A stretch of 64,000 bases of DNA from a bacterium (GTDB lineage Bacteria > Desulfobacterota > Deferrisomatia > Deferrisomatales > Deferrisomataceae). Position 1 is the first letter of the stretch; each line of letters begins with the position of its first letter. The notes beneath the pieces are model-generated. The model saw only the letters and a list, made by a program, of their open reading frames with translations. It did not search any database and was not told where the DNA came from. Positions 7,687 through 14,790 of the stretch are shown piece by piece. A program made the translations under genes and the position numbers. The stretch covers positions 62,001-126,000 of the forward strand of contig JALUTY010000122.1 in assembly GCA_027021615.1 (NCBI GenBank), given 5' to 3'.

Positions 7687-8661
7687 ATGAGAGTCGGGAT
7701 CGTGGGAGCCGGCGTGCTCGGCTCCATCTTCGGAAGCCTGCTGAGCCAGCAGGGGTTCGACGTCACCCTGGTGGAGGTGCTCGAAGAGCGGGTGCGGCTG
7801 ATCGAGCGGGAGGGGCTGTGGCTCCAGATGCCGGACGGGAGCCGTGTGCACACCCGGGTGGCGATCACCTCGGGCCCGGCACGGGTGGGGGTGCAGGACG
7901 TGGTCATGGTGTGCGTGAAGGGGTACCACACCGCGTCGGCGATCCGGGGCGCCCTGCCCATGGTCGGGCCCGACACGGTGGTGCTGTCGGTGCAGAACGG
8001 TCTGGGCAACCTGGAGACCATCGCCGAGGTGGTGGGGCCCGAGCGGGTCGTGGGAGGGATCACCGCCCACTCGGGCATGCCCGTGGGCATGAACGAGGTG
8101 CGCTACGTGGGCGGGCTGGGCCCGCTGCTGGTGATCGGGCCCTACGACGGCGTGCGCAGGCCCGGGTTCGAGCGGCTCGTCACGGCCCTGCGGAAGGCCG
8201 GGCTCGACGTGCACGACGTGGACGACATCAACCCGGTCATCTGGAAGAAGCTGATCGCCAACGTGGCCACCAACTGCGTGGCCGCCCTGACCGGGCTGCG
8301 GGGCGGCGAGGCCGTCAAGCACGAGCCCACGGTGAACCTGATCCGCGCCCTGGCCGGGGAGCTGGCCCAGGTGGCCCGGGCCAAGGGGATCGACTTCCCC
8401 GAGCTGAAGAACCCCGGGGAGTTCGCTCTGAAGGCCTTCGCGGGCACCAAGGACAACAAGGTATCCATGCTCCAGGACGTGGAGGCCGGCCGGCCCACCG
8501 AGATCGGCAACCTGAACGAGGTGATCGTGCGGGAGGGGCAACGGCTCGGGATCCCCACGCCGTACAACCAGGCCGTGACCTGGCTGGTGCGGGGCGTGGA
8601 GGAGCGCAACCGCCTGAGGATGGAGCGCATGGAGACCGAGGGGGCCGCCCGGAAGGCATGA
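7687..8661 (+). CDS. panE: Ketopantoate reductase family protein (2-dehydropantoate 2-reductase)
   Basis: This 324-residue NADPH-dependent reductase belongs to the ApbA/PanE family, which converts ketopantoate to pantoate for coenzyme A synthesis. It shows the nucleotide-binding GIVGAGVLGSIFG at residues 4-16, the central NGLGN region, and the catalytic lysine segment NPVIWKKLIANVATN. A GGAGGA site precedes the ATG. Its pairing with a TetR regulator suggests a catabolic paralogue rather than the housekeeping enzyme. Many members of this family have other 2-ketoacid substrates, so the pathway is tentative. Confidence 0.8.
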   Translation: MRVGIVGAGVLGSIFGSLLSQQGFDVTLVEVLEERVRLIEREGLWLQMPDGSRVHTRVAITSGPARVGVQDVVMVCVKGYHTASAIRGALPMVGPDTVVLSVQNGLGNLETIAEVVGPERVVGGITAHSGMPVGMNEVRYVGGLGPLLVIGPYDGVRRPGFERLVTALRKAGLDVHDVDDINPVIWKKLIANVATNCVAALTGLRGGEAVKHEPTVNLIRALAGELAQVARAKGIDFPELKNPGEFALKAFAGTKDNKVSMLQDVEAGRPTEIGNLNEVIVREGQRLGIPTPYNQAVTWLVRGVEERNRLRMERMETEGAARKA

Positions 8662-8665
8662 GGTC

Positions 8666-8911
8666 GTGGAGATCCAGGTCGAGTGTTACGCGGGGTACCG
8701 CGGAGAGGAGCGGCCGGTCCGGTTTCGGATCGGCCGCCGTCGCGTGGAGGTCCGGCAGATCCTGGACCGGTGGTGGGGCCCGGACCACCGGTACTTCAAG
8801 GTTCGGGGAGAGGACGGGGCGGTGTACATCCTGCGCCTGGACCTGGAGACCGGCGGCTGGGAGCTGACGCTGTACGACCGCCGCGTTGACGGGCCCGGAG
8901 GCCGGCGGTAG
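8666..8911 (+). CDS. Small conserved protein, DUF6504-like
   Basis: This 81-residue protein has no signal or membrane segment. It is rich in aromatic and charged residues, with the core ILDRWWGPDHRYFKVRGEDG and then YILRLDLETGGWELTLY. That pattern resembles small proteins of the DUF6504 type, whose function I do not know. The GTG start lies 4 bp after the panE stop, so it is co-transcribed with panE and the TetR gene. Confidence 0.6.
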   Translation: MEIQVECYAGYRGEERPVRFRIGRRRVEVRQILDRWWGPDHRYFKVRGEDGAVYILRLDLETGGWELTLYDRRVDGPGGRR

Positions 8912-8978
8912 GGTGCCGGCGATGCCGAGTCGCGTTCCAACCGAGAGCCGTCCAGCCGCCCAGGCGGCCGAAGGCCCC

Positions 8979-8999
8979 AGGCCGACGACCAACGACCGA
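8979..8999 (+). repeat. Tandem heptamer array (3 units)
   Basis: AGGCCGA, CGACCAA and CGACCGA are followed by AGTTACACGGAAGCC, the junction common to the heptamer arrays in this window. Confidence 0.7.
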
Positions 9000-9071
9000 A
9001 GTTACACGGAAGCCTCGTCAGGCCCCTGGGGGGCCCTACAACGTGCGGCGTAACCGGAGCCTTCCCGCGGG

Positions 9072-9271
9072 GGCGGGGGGCCTGTTTCCGGCCGTGCGTG
9101 AGTGCAGCATCCGACTTACGCTGCATCCGTCACTCAGCCCGGGGGACGAAGCGTTTCAGCGGATCTTATCGCGAGACTGCCCGGAAGCGAAACCGACCGG
9201 GCACGCGGTGGCTGAGTGCCGGATGCAGCGACTATAGGAGCCACGCCCGGCGCTCCAACAGGCCCCCCGCC
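9072..9271 (+). repeat. 200-bp palindrome-ended element with nested insert
   Basis: The ends GGCGGGGGGCCTGTT (9072-9086) and AACAGGCCCCCCGCC (9257-9271) are perfectly inverted. The interior matches the shorter element at 3938-4029 on both sides of a central insert bounded by 20-bp inverted repeats (9119-9230). Confidence 0.82.
9119..9230 (+). repeat. 112-bp nested element with 20-bp inverted repeats
   Basis: CGCTGCATCCGTCACTCAGC (9119-9138) pairs with GCTGAGTGCCGGATGCAGCG (9211-9230) at 19 of 20 positions. It interrupts the sequence that is continuous in the element at 3938-4029 and is flanked by GACT on each side, as a short target duplication might be. Confidence 0.7.
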
Positions 9272-9308
9272 GCCGGGTTGGCGAGAGCCACTCGCCCTGG
9301 GGGCCAGG

Positions 9309-9336
9309 AGACCGAAGACCGAAGACCGTGGACCGA
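9309..9336 (+). repeat. Tandem heptamer array (4 units)
   Basis: AGACCGA, AGACCGA, AGACCGT and GGACCGA run into AGTTACAGGGAAG. The array ends 21 bp before the cyclase ATG, so it is probably in the 5' leader. Confidence 0.75.
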
Positions 9337-9357
9337 AGTTACAGGGAAGGGGGTGCC

Positions 9358-10401
9358 ATGGACCCGTGCGCTGAGGCCCGGATTCTCGACAGCCTGGGTT
9401 GGGGGGTGCTGGTGGTGGGGCGCTGGAGCCGGGTGATCCTGGCGTTCAACCGGCGCATGGAGGAGATCTCGGGCATCCCCAGGGCCGAGGCGGTGGGCCG
9501 GCCCGTGGCCGAGGTGTTCGGCCACCTGCGGGGGCTGGACCTGGAGTCCCTGGATGCCGAGATCCAGGCCACCGGCGGGTTCGAGGCCCGCTCGGTGCGC
9601 CTGGAGCGACCCGGGGGCGAGGTGGTGTACCGACACCTGCGGGGCGACGTGCTCGACGGGGGGCAGGCCGGGGAGCCCGCCGTGGTCGTGAGCGTGCAGG
9701 ACGTGACCGAGCGGGAGTTCCTGCGGTGGTCCCTCACCCGGTACCTGTCCCGGGAGGTGGTGGACCTGGTCCTGGGCCGGGCGCGGGAGGGGCCGATCGA
9801 GGGTCGGGAGCTGGACGCGGCCGTGCTGGTGGCCGACATGCGGGGGTTCACGGGAACGGCCGAGGGGCTCACCCCGGGGGAGCTGTTCGAGACCCTGAAC
9901 GCCTATCTGGGTCCCATGGTAGAGGCCGTGACACGGAACCGCGGCATGATCGACAAGTTCGTGGGGGACGGGTTCATGGCGGTGTTCGGGCTGGGCGCGG
10001 CCGTGGAGGGAGACGAGGCCACCCAGGCCCTCCGGGCCGCCCTGGAGCTGCGGAGCCGGGTGGATGAGGTGAGCCGCCGCCGGGGGGGGCAGGGGCTGCC
10101 CACGCTGGGGCTCGGGTTCGGGGTCCACTGGGGGCCGGCCCTGGCCGGAACGGTGGGCAGCGACCTGCGGATGGAGTACACCCTGGTCGGCGATACGGTG
10201 AACGTGGCCCACCGCATCCAGGCCCTGGCCGAGCCCGGCGAGATTCTGGTGACCCGGGCCGCCGCCCGGGCCGCGGCCCCGGGGTTCCGGTGGGGCGAGA
10301 CCCGGTGGGTGCGGGTACGGGGGCGCAAGGCCCCCGTGAAGGTCGCCGCCCTCCTCGGGGAGGAGGGCGGCGGGGCGGGAGGCCAATGTGGCGTTCCGTA
10401 A
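9358..10401 (+). CDS. PAS-domain class III adenylate cyclase
   Basis: This 347-residue cytosolic protein would make cAMP in response to a PAS-sensed signal. A PAS domain (about residues 10-120, with the junction SVQDVTEREFL) precedes a class III cyclase domain (about 155-347). The metal-binding aspartates are in VLVADMRGFTG and KFVGDGFMAVFG, and the transition-state Asn/Arg in VGDTVNVAHRIQ. The Lys in IDKFVGD and Asp in LVGDT are those expected for adenine specificity. The ATG at 9358 follows GGGAAGGGGG. An in-frame GTG at 9328 lies within the heptamer repeat and is rejected as start. Confidence 0.87.
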   Translation: MDPCAEARILDSLGWGVLVVGRWSRVILAFNRRMEEISGIPRAEAVGRPVAEVFGHLRGLDLESLDAEIQATGGFEARSVRLERPGGEVVYRHLRGDVLDGGQAGEPAVVVSVQDVTEREFLRWSLTRYLSREVVDLVLGRAREGPIEGRELDAAVLVADMRGFTGTAEGLTPGELFETLNAYLGPMVEAVTRNRGMIDKFVGDGFMAVFGLGAAVEGDEATQALRAALELRSRVDEVSRRRGGQGLPTLGLGFGVHWGPALAGTVGSDLRMEYTLVGDTVNVAHRIQALAEPGEILVTRAAARAAAPGFRWGETRWVRVRGRKAPVKVAALLGEEGGGAGGQCGVP

Positions 10402-10616
10402 GGCCGAATATCGCGTCAGGGGGTGAATCCGGGGCCTCCCCCTCCGCTGAACGCCCTCGCCGGGGCCGCCACGGTTCGGTCCGCTGCGGCGCGTGAGGGC
10501 GCGCGCCGCGGCCGCTCCCCTGCGCCGGGCGGCCCCGGCTGCTCGGGCGTCGCGCTCCGGCGAAGGCCCCAGATTCACCCGAGATGGGCGCTAAACCTTG
10601 TTGCGGAACACGGAGC

Positions 10617-11549
10617 CTAGATCTGGAACAGCGGGGTAGAGAGGTAGCGCTCGCCGCTGTCGGGCAGCACCACCACGACCAGCTTGCCCTCGTTCTCCGG
10701 CCGGCCGGCCACCTTCAGGGCCGCGGCCACGGCCGCACCGCTGGAGATCCCGGAGATGATCCCCTCCTCCCGGGCCAGGCGCCGGGCGGTCTCGAACGCC
10801 TCGTCGTCCGTGACCTGGACCACCTCGTCCACCACCGACATGTCGAGCACGTCCGGCTTGAACCCGGCCCCGATACCCTGGATCTTGTGGGGCCCCGGCA
10901 CCCCGCCCGAGAGCACCGGGGATGCCGCCGGCTCCACGGCCACCGACCGGATGGCCTTGCCCTTCTCCTGCTTGATGTACCGGCTCACCCCGGTGATGGT
11001 GCCCCCGGTGCCCACCCCCGACACCAGGATGTCGATCCGGCCCTCGGTGTCGTTCCAGATCTCCGGGCCAGTGGTCTTGAAGTGGATCTCGGGGTTGGCC
11101 GGGTTCTTGAACTGATTGGGCATGAAGTAGCGTTCCGGGTCCGAGTCCACGATCTCCTGGGCCTTTCGGATCGCCCCTCCCATACCCTCGCTGCCGGGGG
11201 TCAGCACGAGCTCGGCGCCGAACGCGGCGAGCATCTTGCGCCGCTCCATGCTCATGGTCTCGGGCATGGTCAGGATCAGCCGGTACCCCCGGGCGGCGCA
11301 CACGTAGGAGAGGGCGATGCCCGTGTTCCCGCTGGTGGGCTCCACCACGGTCACCCCGGGTCTCACGAGCCCCTTCTGCTCGGCGTCCCAGATCATCGAG
11401 GCCCCGATCCGGCACTTGACCGAGTAGGCAGGGTTCCTTCCCTCCACCTTGGCCACCACCGTGGCTTCCAGGCCCTGGGTCAGGCGGTTCAACCGGATAA
11501 GGGGGGTGCTTCCGATGCTCAGGCTGTTGTCCTCGAAGATGCGGGCCAT
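10617..11549 (-). CDS. cysK: Cysteine synthase A (O-acetylserine sulfhydrylase)
   Basis: This 310-residue PLP enzyme makes cysteine from O-acetylserine and sulfide. The PLP lysine lies in [14 protein letters not shown], followed by the substrate loop [10 protein letters not shown] and the phosphate loop [11 protein letters not shown]. Its length matches CysK rather than CysM. It stands alone on the minus strand with a plausible promoter at 11598-11625. The 215 bp between its stop and the cyclase stop contain GC-rich sequence in which I see no gene or clear terminator. Confidence 0.95.
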   Translation of the reverse strand: MARIFEDNSLSIGSTPLIRLNRLTQGLEATVVAKVEGRNPAYSVKCRIGASMIWDAEQKGLVRPGVTVVEPTSGNTGIALSYVCAARGYRLILTMPETMSMERRKMLAAFGAELVLTPGSEGMGGAIRKAQEIVDSDPERYFMPNQFKNPANPEIHFKTTGPEIWNDTEGRIDILVSGVGTGGTITGVSRYIKQEKGKAIRSVAVEPAASPVLSGGVPGPHKIQGIGAGFKPDVLDMSVVDEVVQVTDDEAFETARRLAREEGIISGISSGAAVAAALKVAGRPENEGKLVVVVLPDSGERYLSTPLFQI

Positions 11550-11597
11550 GGGAGTCCTCCGTCCGGGTAGTGAAGTTGGGTCGCCGTTGCGCCCGCG

Positions 11598-11625
11598 AGG
11601 GTAGCACCCTCCGGCCGCGTTGCAA
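11598..11625 (-). promoter_or_regulatory. Putative promoter of cysK
   Basis: On the minus strand TTGCAA (11625-11620) and TACCCT (11603-11598) are 16 bp apart, about 50 bp before the cysK ATG. Confidence 0.4.
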
Positions 11626-11673
11626 GGGCAGCTTACATCAACCCACTCAAGCGATCAAGAATATGGACATTGG

Positions 11674-13176
11674 TTAGAAGAATATTTCTAAAGAAAGTGG
11701 GTTTTCCCGGGTCACCCGGATCGCGGCGCGCCCGGGCAGGGGACATTTGGTCTCGCAGATCCCGCACCCCACGCACCGGTTCTCCTCCACCCGGGGCAGC
11801 TTGAGCCCCGGTCGGCCCGAATCCCGGTCGAACACGATCGCCTTGGGCTGGGTGGGGCAGTGCTCCTCGCACACGAGGCAGTTGCGGCCGGACCGCCAGG
11901 GCAGGCACCGGTTGCGGTCGAACACGGCCAGACCGATGGTCCACCGCTCCTTCTCCCCCTCGGCCAGGTACCCGATCGCGCCGGTGGGGCACACCTGACC
12001 ACACAGCCGGCAGTGGTACTCGCAGTACCCCAGACGGGGAACGAGCCTGGGGGTCCACATCCCCCCCAGGCCGGCCCCCAGCAGGGTCGGGTGCAGGGCG
12101 TTGCGGGGGCACACCCGCATGCAGGCCCCGCACCGGATGCACCGTTTGCGAAACTCGTCCTCCCCCTTGGCCCCGGGGGGCCGTAGGAGGTACGGGCCGG
12201 TCTCCGCCTCTGCGGCCCGGATCCGGGGGAAGAGCCCGGCTGCCAGGCCGAGCCCGGCGGCCGCCACCACGGCCCGCCGGTGCCGGCGGGGCACCGGGGA
12301 CGAGGGCCGGACAGGCCCGGGCCGGCGCGCGGCCCGGGGGCATACCGAGGCGCAGGTGCCGCACTGGATGCACATCCCAGGCTCCGCCGGATCGGCGGCC
12401 GAGGCCCCGGTGGGGCAGGCGGTCCCGCAGGCGGAGCACGGCCTGCAGTCGGGGGCCCGCGACCGGCCGAACGGGCCGATCCGGGCCAGGAGGCCGAGGA
12501 GGGCCCCCAGGGGGCACAGGTGGGCGCACCAGAACCGGGGGGCCAGGAGCTCCAGCGCCAGCACGGCCCCGAACCCGGCCGCGGTGAGCCCGGCCGTCAG
12601 GAACCGGGGTCGTCCGAAGGAGAGCACGGGGTTGAGCCACCGGTACAGGAGATCGGCCGCGTCCGGAGAGGCCCGATCCGCGACCGCGATGGCCGCCTTC
12701 AGACCGGCGTCGAGCCAGGGGTGGACCGCGAGGGTCAAGGACCGGAGCAGGAGGCTCAGGGGATCGAACAGGCCCAGCAGCGGCAGGCCCGCCGCGGCCG
12801 CGGCGACGAGCCCCACCAGCACAACCGGGGCCAGGGCCGCAGGCGCCCGCCGGAGGCGCCGCCCGGGCCCGACAACCCGCCGCAGGCCGGCTCCGGCCCC
12901 GTCCAGCACCGTGCCCATGGGGCACATCCAGCCGCAAAAGAACCGGCCCAGGAACACCGTGGCCGCGGCCAGCACCAGCGCCCCCAGCCACCGGGGATCG
13001 AGCGCCTCTCGACCCACGGCCAGGGCCTCGGCCACGAAGGCCAGGGGATCGAGCCGGAACACCAGGTGGACCGGCCAGTCCAGCAGATCCTGGCCCCGGT
13101 AGGCGGTCCGGGCGAACAGGGCCAGGAACCCCAGGAACAGCAGCAGCTGAACCGTGCGGCGCGGTCGGACCCTCAC
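11674..13176 (-). CDS. NapH-NapG-like membrane polyferredoxin
   Basis: This 500-residue membrane iron-sulfur protein probably passes electrons between the quinone pool and periplasmic or membrane partners. The N-terminal half resembles NapH/NosR, with several membrane segments, the paired motifs FFCGWMCPMG and WCAHLCPLG, and two ferredoxin motifs (CRPCSACGTACP, CIQCGTCASVCP). At about residues 297-322 there is an arginine-rich hydrophobic stretch like a Tat signal. After it, four further 4Fe-4S motifs follow in NapG/MauM order (CIRCGACMRVCP, CRLCGQVCP, CLVCEEHCP, CVGCGICETKCP). It starts at a GTG overlapping the DUF362 stop. A 75-bp AT-rich tract surrounds its stop codon. Confidence 0.85.
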   Translation of the reverse strand: MRVRPRRTVQLLLFLGFLALFARTAYRGQDLLDWPVHLVFRLDPLAFVAEALAVGREALDPRWLGALVLAAATVFLGRFFCGWMCPMGTVLDGAGAGLRRVVGPGRRLRRAPAALAPVVLVGLVAAAAAGLPLLGLFDPLSLLLRSLTLAVHPWLDAGLKAAIAVADRASPDAADLLYRWLNPVLSFGRPRFLTAGLTAAGFGAVLALELLAPRFWCAHLCPLGALLGLLARIGPFGRSRAPDCRPCSACGTACPTGASAADPAEPGMCIQCGTCASVCPRAARRPGPVRPSSPVPRRHRRAVVAAAGLGLAAGLFPRIRAAEAETGPYLLRPPGAKGEDEFRKRCIRCGACMRVCPRNALHPTLLGAGLGGMWTPRLVPRLGYCEYHCRLCGQVCPTGAIGYLAEGEKERWTIGLAVFDRNRCLPWRSGRNCLVCEEHCPTQPKAIVFDRDSGRPGLKLPRVEENRCVGCGICETKCPLPGRAAIRVTRENPLSLEIFF

Positions 13177-14081
13177 CGGACCGGAACCCTCCCCAGGTCG
13201 GCCACGCCCAGGCCCCGCTCGTGGGCCCGCCGGATGTAGCCCACCTCCATGGGGTCCACCCCGAACACCCGGGCGCCCCAGGCGTCGGCGGCCACCACGT
13301 CGGTCGTGGCGGCCAGCCGGTTCGCCACCCGCACCCCCTCGGTGCCCCCGCCCTGGGGTCCGTTGCGGGTGAGGATCCGGGTCGCGTCCACCACCACCAG
13401 GTGGGAGCGCACCGCAAGGTTCAGATCCACCAGGCTCTCGGCGATGTCCCAGTGGATCCGGCCCCGGTTGCCCCCCATGACGCCCATGAGGTTCTTCATG
13501 GCCAGGGTGACCCCGGTCAGGCCGTGGTGCTTCACCACCGGGCAGTTGATCAAGACGTCCGCCGTGAGGGCCGGCCGGTACAGGGGCCAGCGGGTCAGTT
13601 TGCGCGCCCCAGCCAGGGCCACCACCACGAACCGGTCGTCGCGCACGTACTCCAGCCGGACCCCGTCGTCGCCCAGGGCCTCCACCGCCGCCCGGATGCC
13701 GCTGCGCTCGTAGGAGCGTCGGGCGTCGTTGCAGGTGCGGTCGAAAACCCGGACCAACCGGGCGCCGGCCCGGCGGGCCAGTCGGGCCAGCTCCGCCACC
13801 ACGGCCGGGTGCGTGTTGGCCGCCTCCTCGGGGGTGCGGTCCCACCCGATGTTGGGCTTGACCACCACCCGGTCGCCGGGCCGCACGAACGCGGCCATGC
13901 CCCCCAGCTTTCCCACCGCCGTGCGCACCAGGGCCGCCGGGTCTTCGCCCCGGACCTCGGCCAGGGGCCGGGGCACGGGCGCGGCCCGGGCCGGGCGGGC
14001 CAGGGGCAGGGGGAGCCAGGGAGCCAGGGCTGCCGCCCGCAGCCCGAGCCCAAGGAACCGGCGGCGCGAGAGCGGGGTCAT
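13173..14081 (-). CDS. Tat-exported DUF362 protein
   Basis: This 302-residue protein begins with a twin-arginine signal (SRRRFLGLGLRAAALA), indicating folded export. The body is a DUF362 domain, with VVVKPNIGW, the conserved ADVLINCPVVKHHGLTG and TLAMKNLMGVMG. DUF362 proteins commonly sit beside ferredoxins and iron-sulfur proteins, but their reaction is not established. It lies between an OpuAC-like protein and the polyferredoxin, overlapping the latter by GTGA, so the three probably form one periplasmic redox unit. The ATG at 14081 places the Tat motif at the expected position. Confidence 0.85.
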   Translation of the reverse strand: MTPLSRRRFLGLGLRAAALAPWLPLPLARPARAAPVPRPLAEVRGEDPAALVRTAVGKLGGMAAFVRPGDRVVVKPNIGWDRTPEEAANTHPAVVAELARLARRAGARLVRVFDRTCNDARRSYERSGIRAAVEALGDDGVRLEYVRDDRFVVVALAGARKLTRWPLYRPALTADVLINCPVVKHHGLTGVTLAMKNLMGVMGGNRGRIHWDIAESLVDLNLAVRSHLVVVDATRILTRNGPQGGGTEGVRVANRLAATTDVVAADAWGARVFGVDPMEVGYIRRAHERGLGVADLGRVPVR

Positions 14082-14086
14082 GGCGG

Positions 14087-14647
14087 TCAGATCAGCTTCC
14101 TGCGCCGCAGGAAGTCCCGGGCGGCCTTGCGGGGATCGCCCCGGTCCGCCAGCGTGGCCAGGACCCCGTCGGTCACCAGCCCGCGGGTCTTGGCGATCAG
14201 CCGCGGGAGCGCCGGGAACTTGCGCAGGATGTCCTTGCGGGCCACCGGAGCGGCCGGCCCCTCGTCTGCGTCCCCGTAGCCCAGGGGCGGCAGCCACACC
14301 AGGTTGAGCCGTTCCAGGTAGACCTCCTTGGCCAGGTCGTATCGGGCCTTGGGGGCGCCCGGGTCGGCAAGGTCCAGCCGCTCCAGGGCCCGGCCTGCCG
14401 CCTCCACCACGATGTCCACCTCGCGGCGCACCATGGCGTCGTGGGCCGCGTCCGGCCCGTCGAACTCCTGGATCTTCACGGTGGTGCCGGTGCGCTCGTT
14501 GATCAGCACGGCCAGGATCTGAGCCACCACCCGCCCTTCCGGCCGGGCCACCGCCCCCAGGATCAGGGTCTTGCCCACGCAGGCCAAGCCCGGCGTGGCG
14601 AACAGCGCCATCCCCACCGCGGCGCACACGAATCTCTTAAGGGTCAA
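14087..14647 (-). CDS. Compact periplasmic OpuAC-like substrate-binding protein
   Basis: This 186-residue protein has an N-terminal signal peptide ending near PGLAC, then a segment resembling the glycine-betaine/OpuAC binding fold (GKTLILGAVARPEGRVVAQIL, then MVRREVDIVVEAAGRALERL). It is much shorter than the usual 270-300 residues, and no ABC transporter gene lies nearby. It is therefore more likely a sensor or accessory protein of the DUF362-polyferredoxin operon than a transporter component. It is the first gene of that operon. Confidence 0.6.
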   Translation of the reverse strand: MTLKRFVCAAVGMALFATPGLACVGKTLILGAVARPEGRVVAQILAVLINERTGTTVKIQEFDGPDAAHDAMVRREVDIVVEAAGRALERLDLADPGAPKARYDLAKEVYLERLNLVWLPPLGYGDADEGPAAPVARKDILRKFPALPRLIAKTRGLVTDGVLATLADRGDPRKAARDFLRRRKLI

Positions 14648-14668
14648 CGCGGTACCTCCATAGTGACC

Positions 14669-14682
14669 TCGGTCGTTGGTCG
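14669..14682 (-). repeat. Two heptamer units upstream of the OpuAC-like gene
   Basis: In the minus direction CGACCAA and CGACCGA run into GGTCACTATGGAGGTACC just before the start codon. This is a short copy of the heptamer-junction module found at 8979-8999 and elsewhere. Confidence 0.55.
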
Positions 14683-14790
14683 AAAGCTCGCCCCGACATC
14701 GGAGTCGATGGGCCCCGGACCAACGAACGTTACCCTTCCCGCTGTGCGGCCCCGAAGGGGCCTAAGGGGGCTTCTCAGTAGCTTCGGTCG

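Larger units (their letters stand above)
8912..9357. other. Intergenic gap filled by repeats
   Basis: No gene is seen. The gap contains octamer-like units with a GGCGGCCGAAGGCCCC hairpin (about 8945-8977), a heptamer array (8979-8999), the junction AGTTACACGGAAGCC, the 200-bp palindrome-ended element (9072-9271) with a nested inverted repeat, and a second heptamer array (9309-9336) leading into the cyclase ribosome-binding site. Confidence 0.75.

Noticed and set aside
5896..8541. Very long minus-strand open frame opposite the helicase, nitrilase and panE genes
   Set aside because: It is antisense to well-supported genes and is explained by high GC at third codon positions.
9119..9230. Integron attC site
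   Set aside because: The arms are palindromic but lack the GTTRRRY and RYYYAAC core sites, and no integrase or cassette gene is near.
11635..11710. AT-rich tract as an insertion-element scar
   Set aside because: It includes the intact end of the polyferredoxin gene and shows no terminal repeats or duplication beyond an 8-bp inverted pair.
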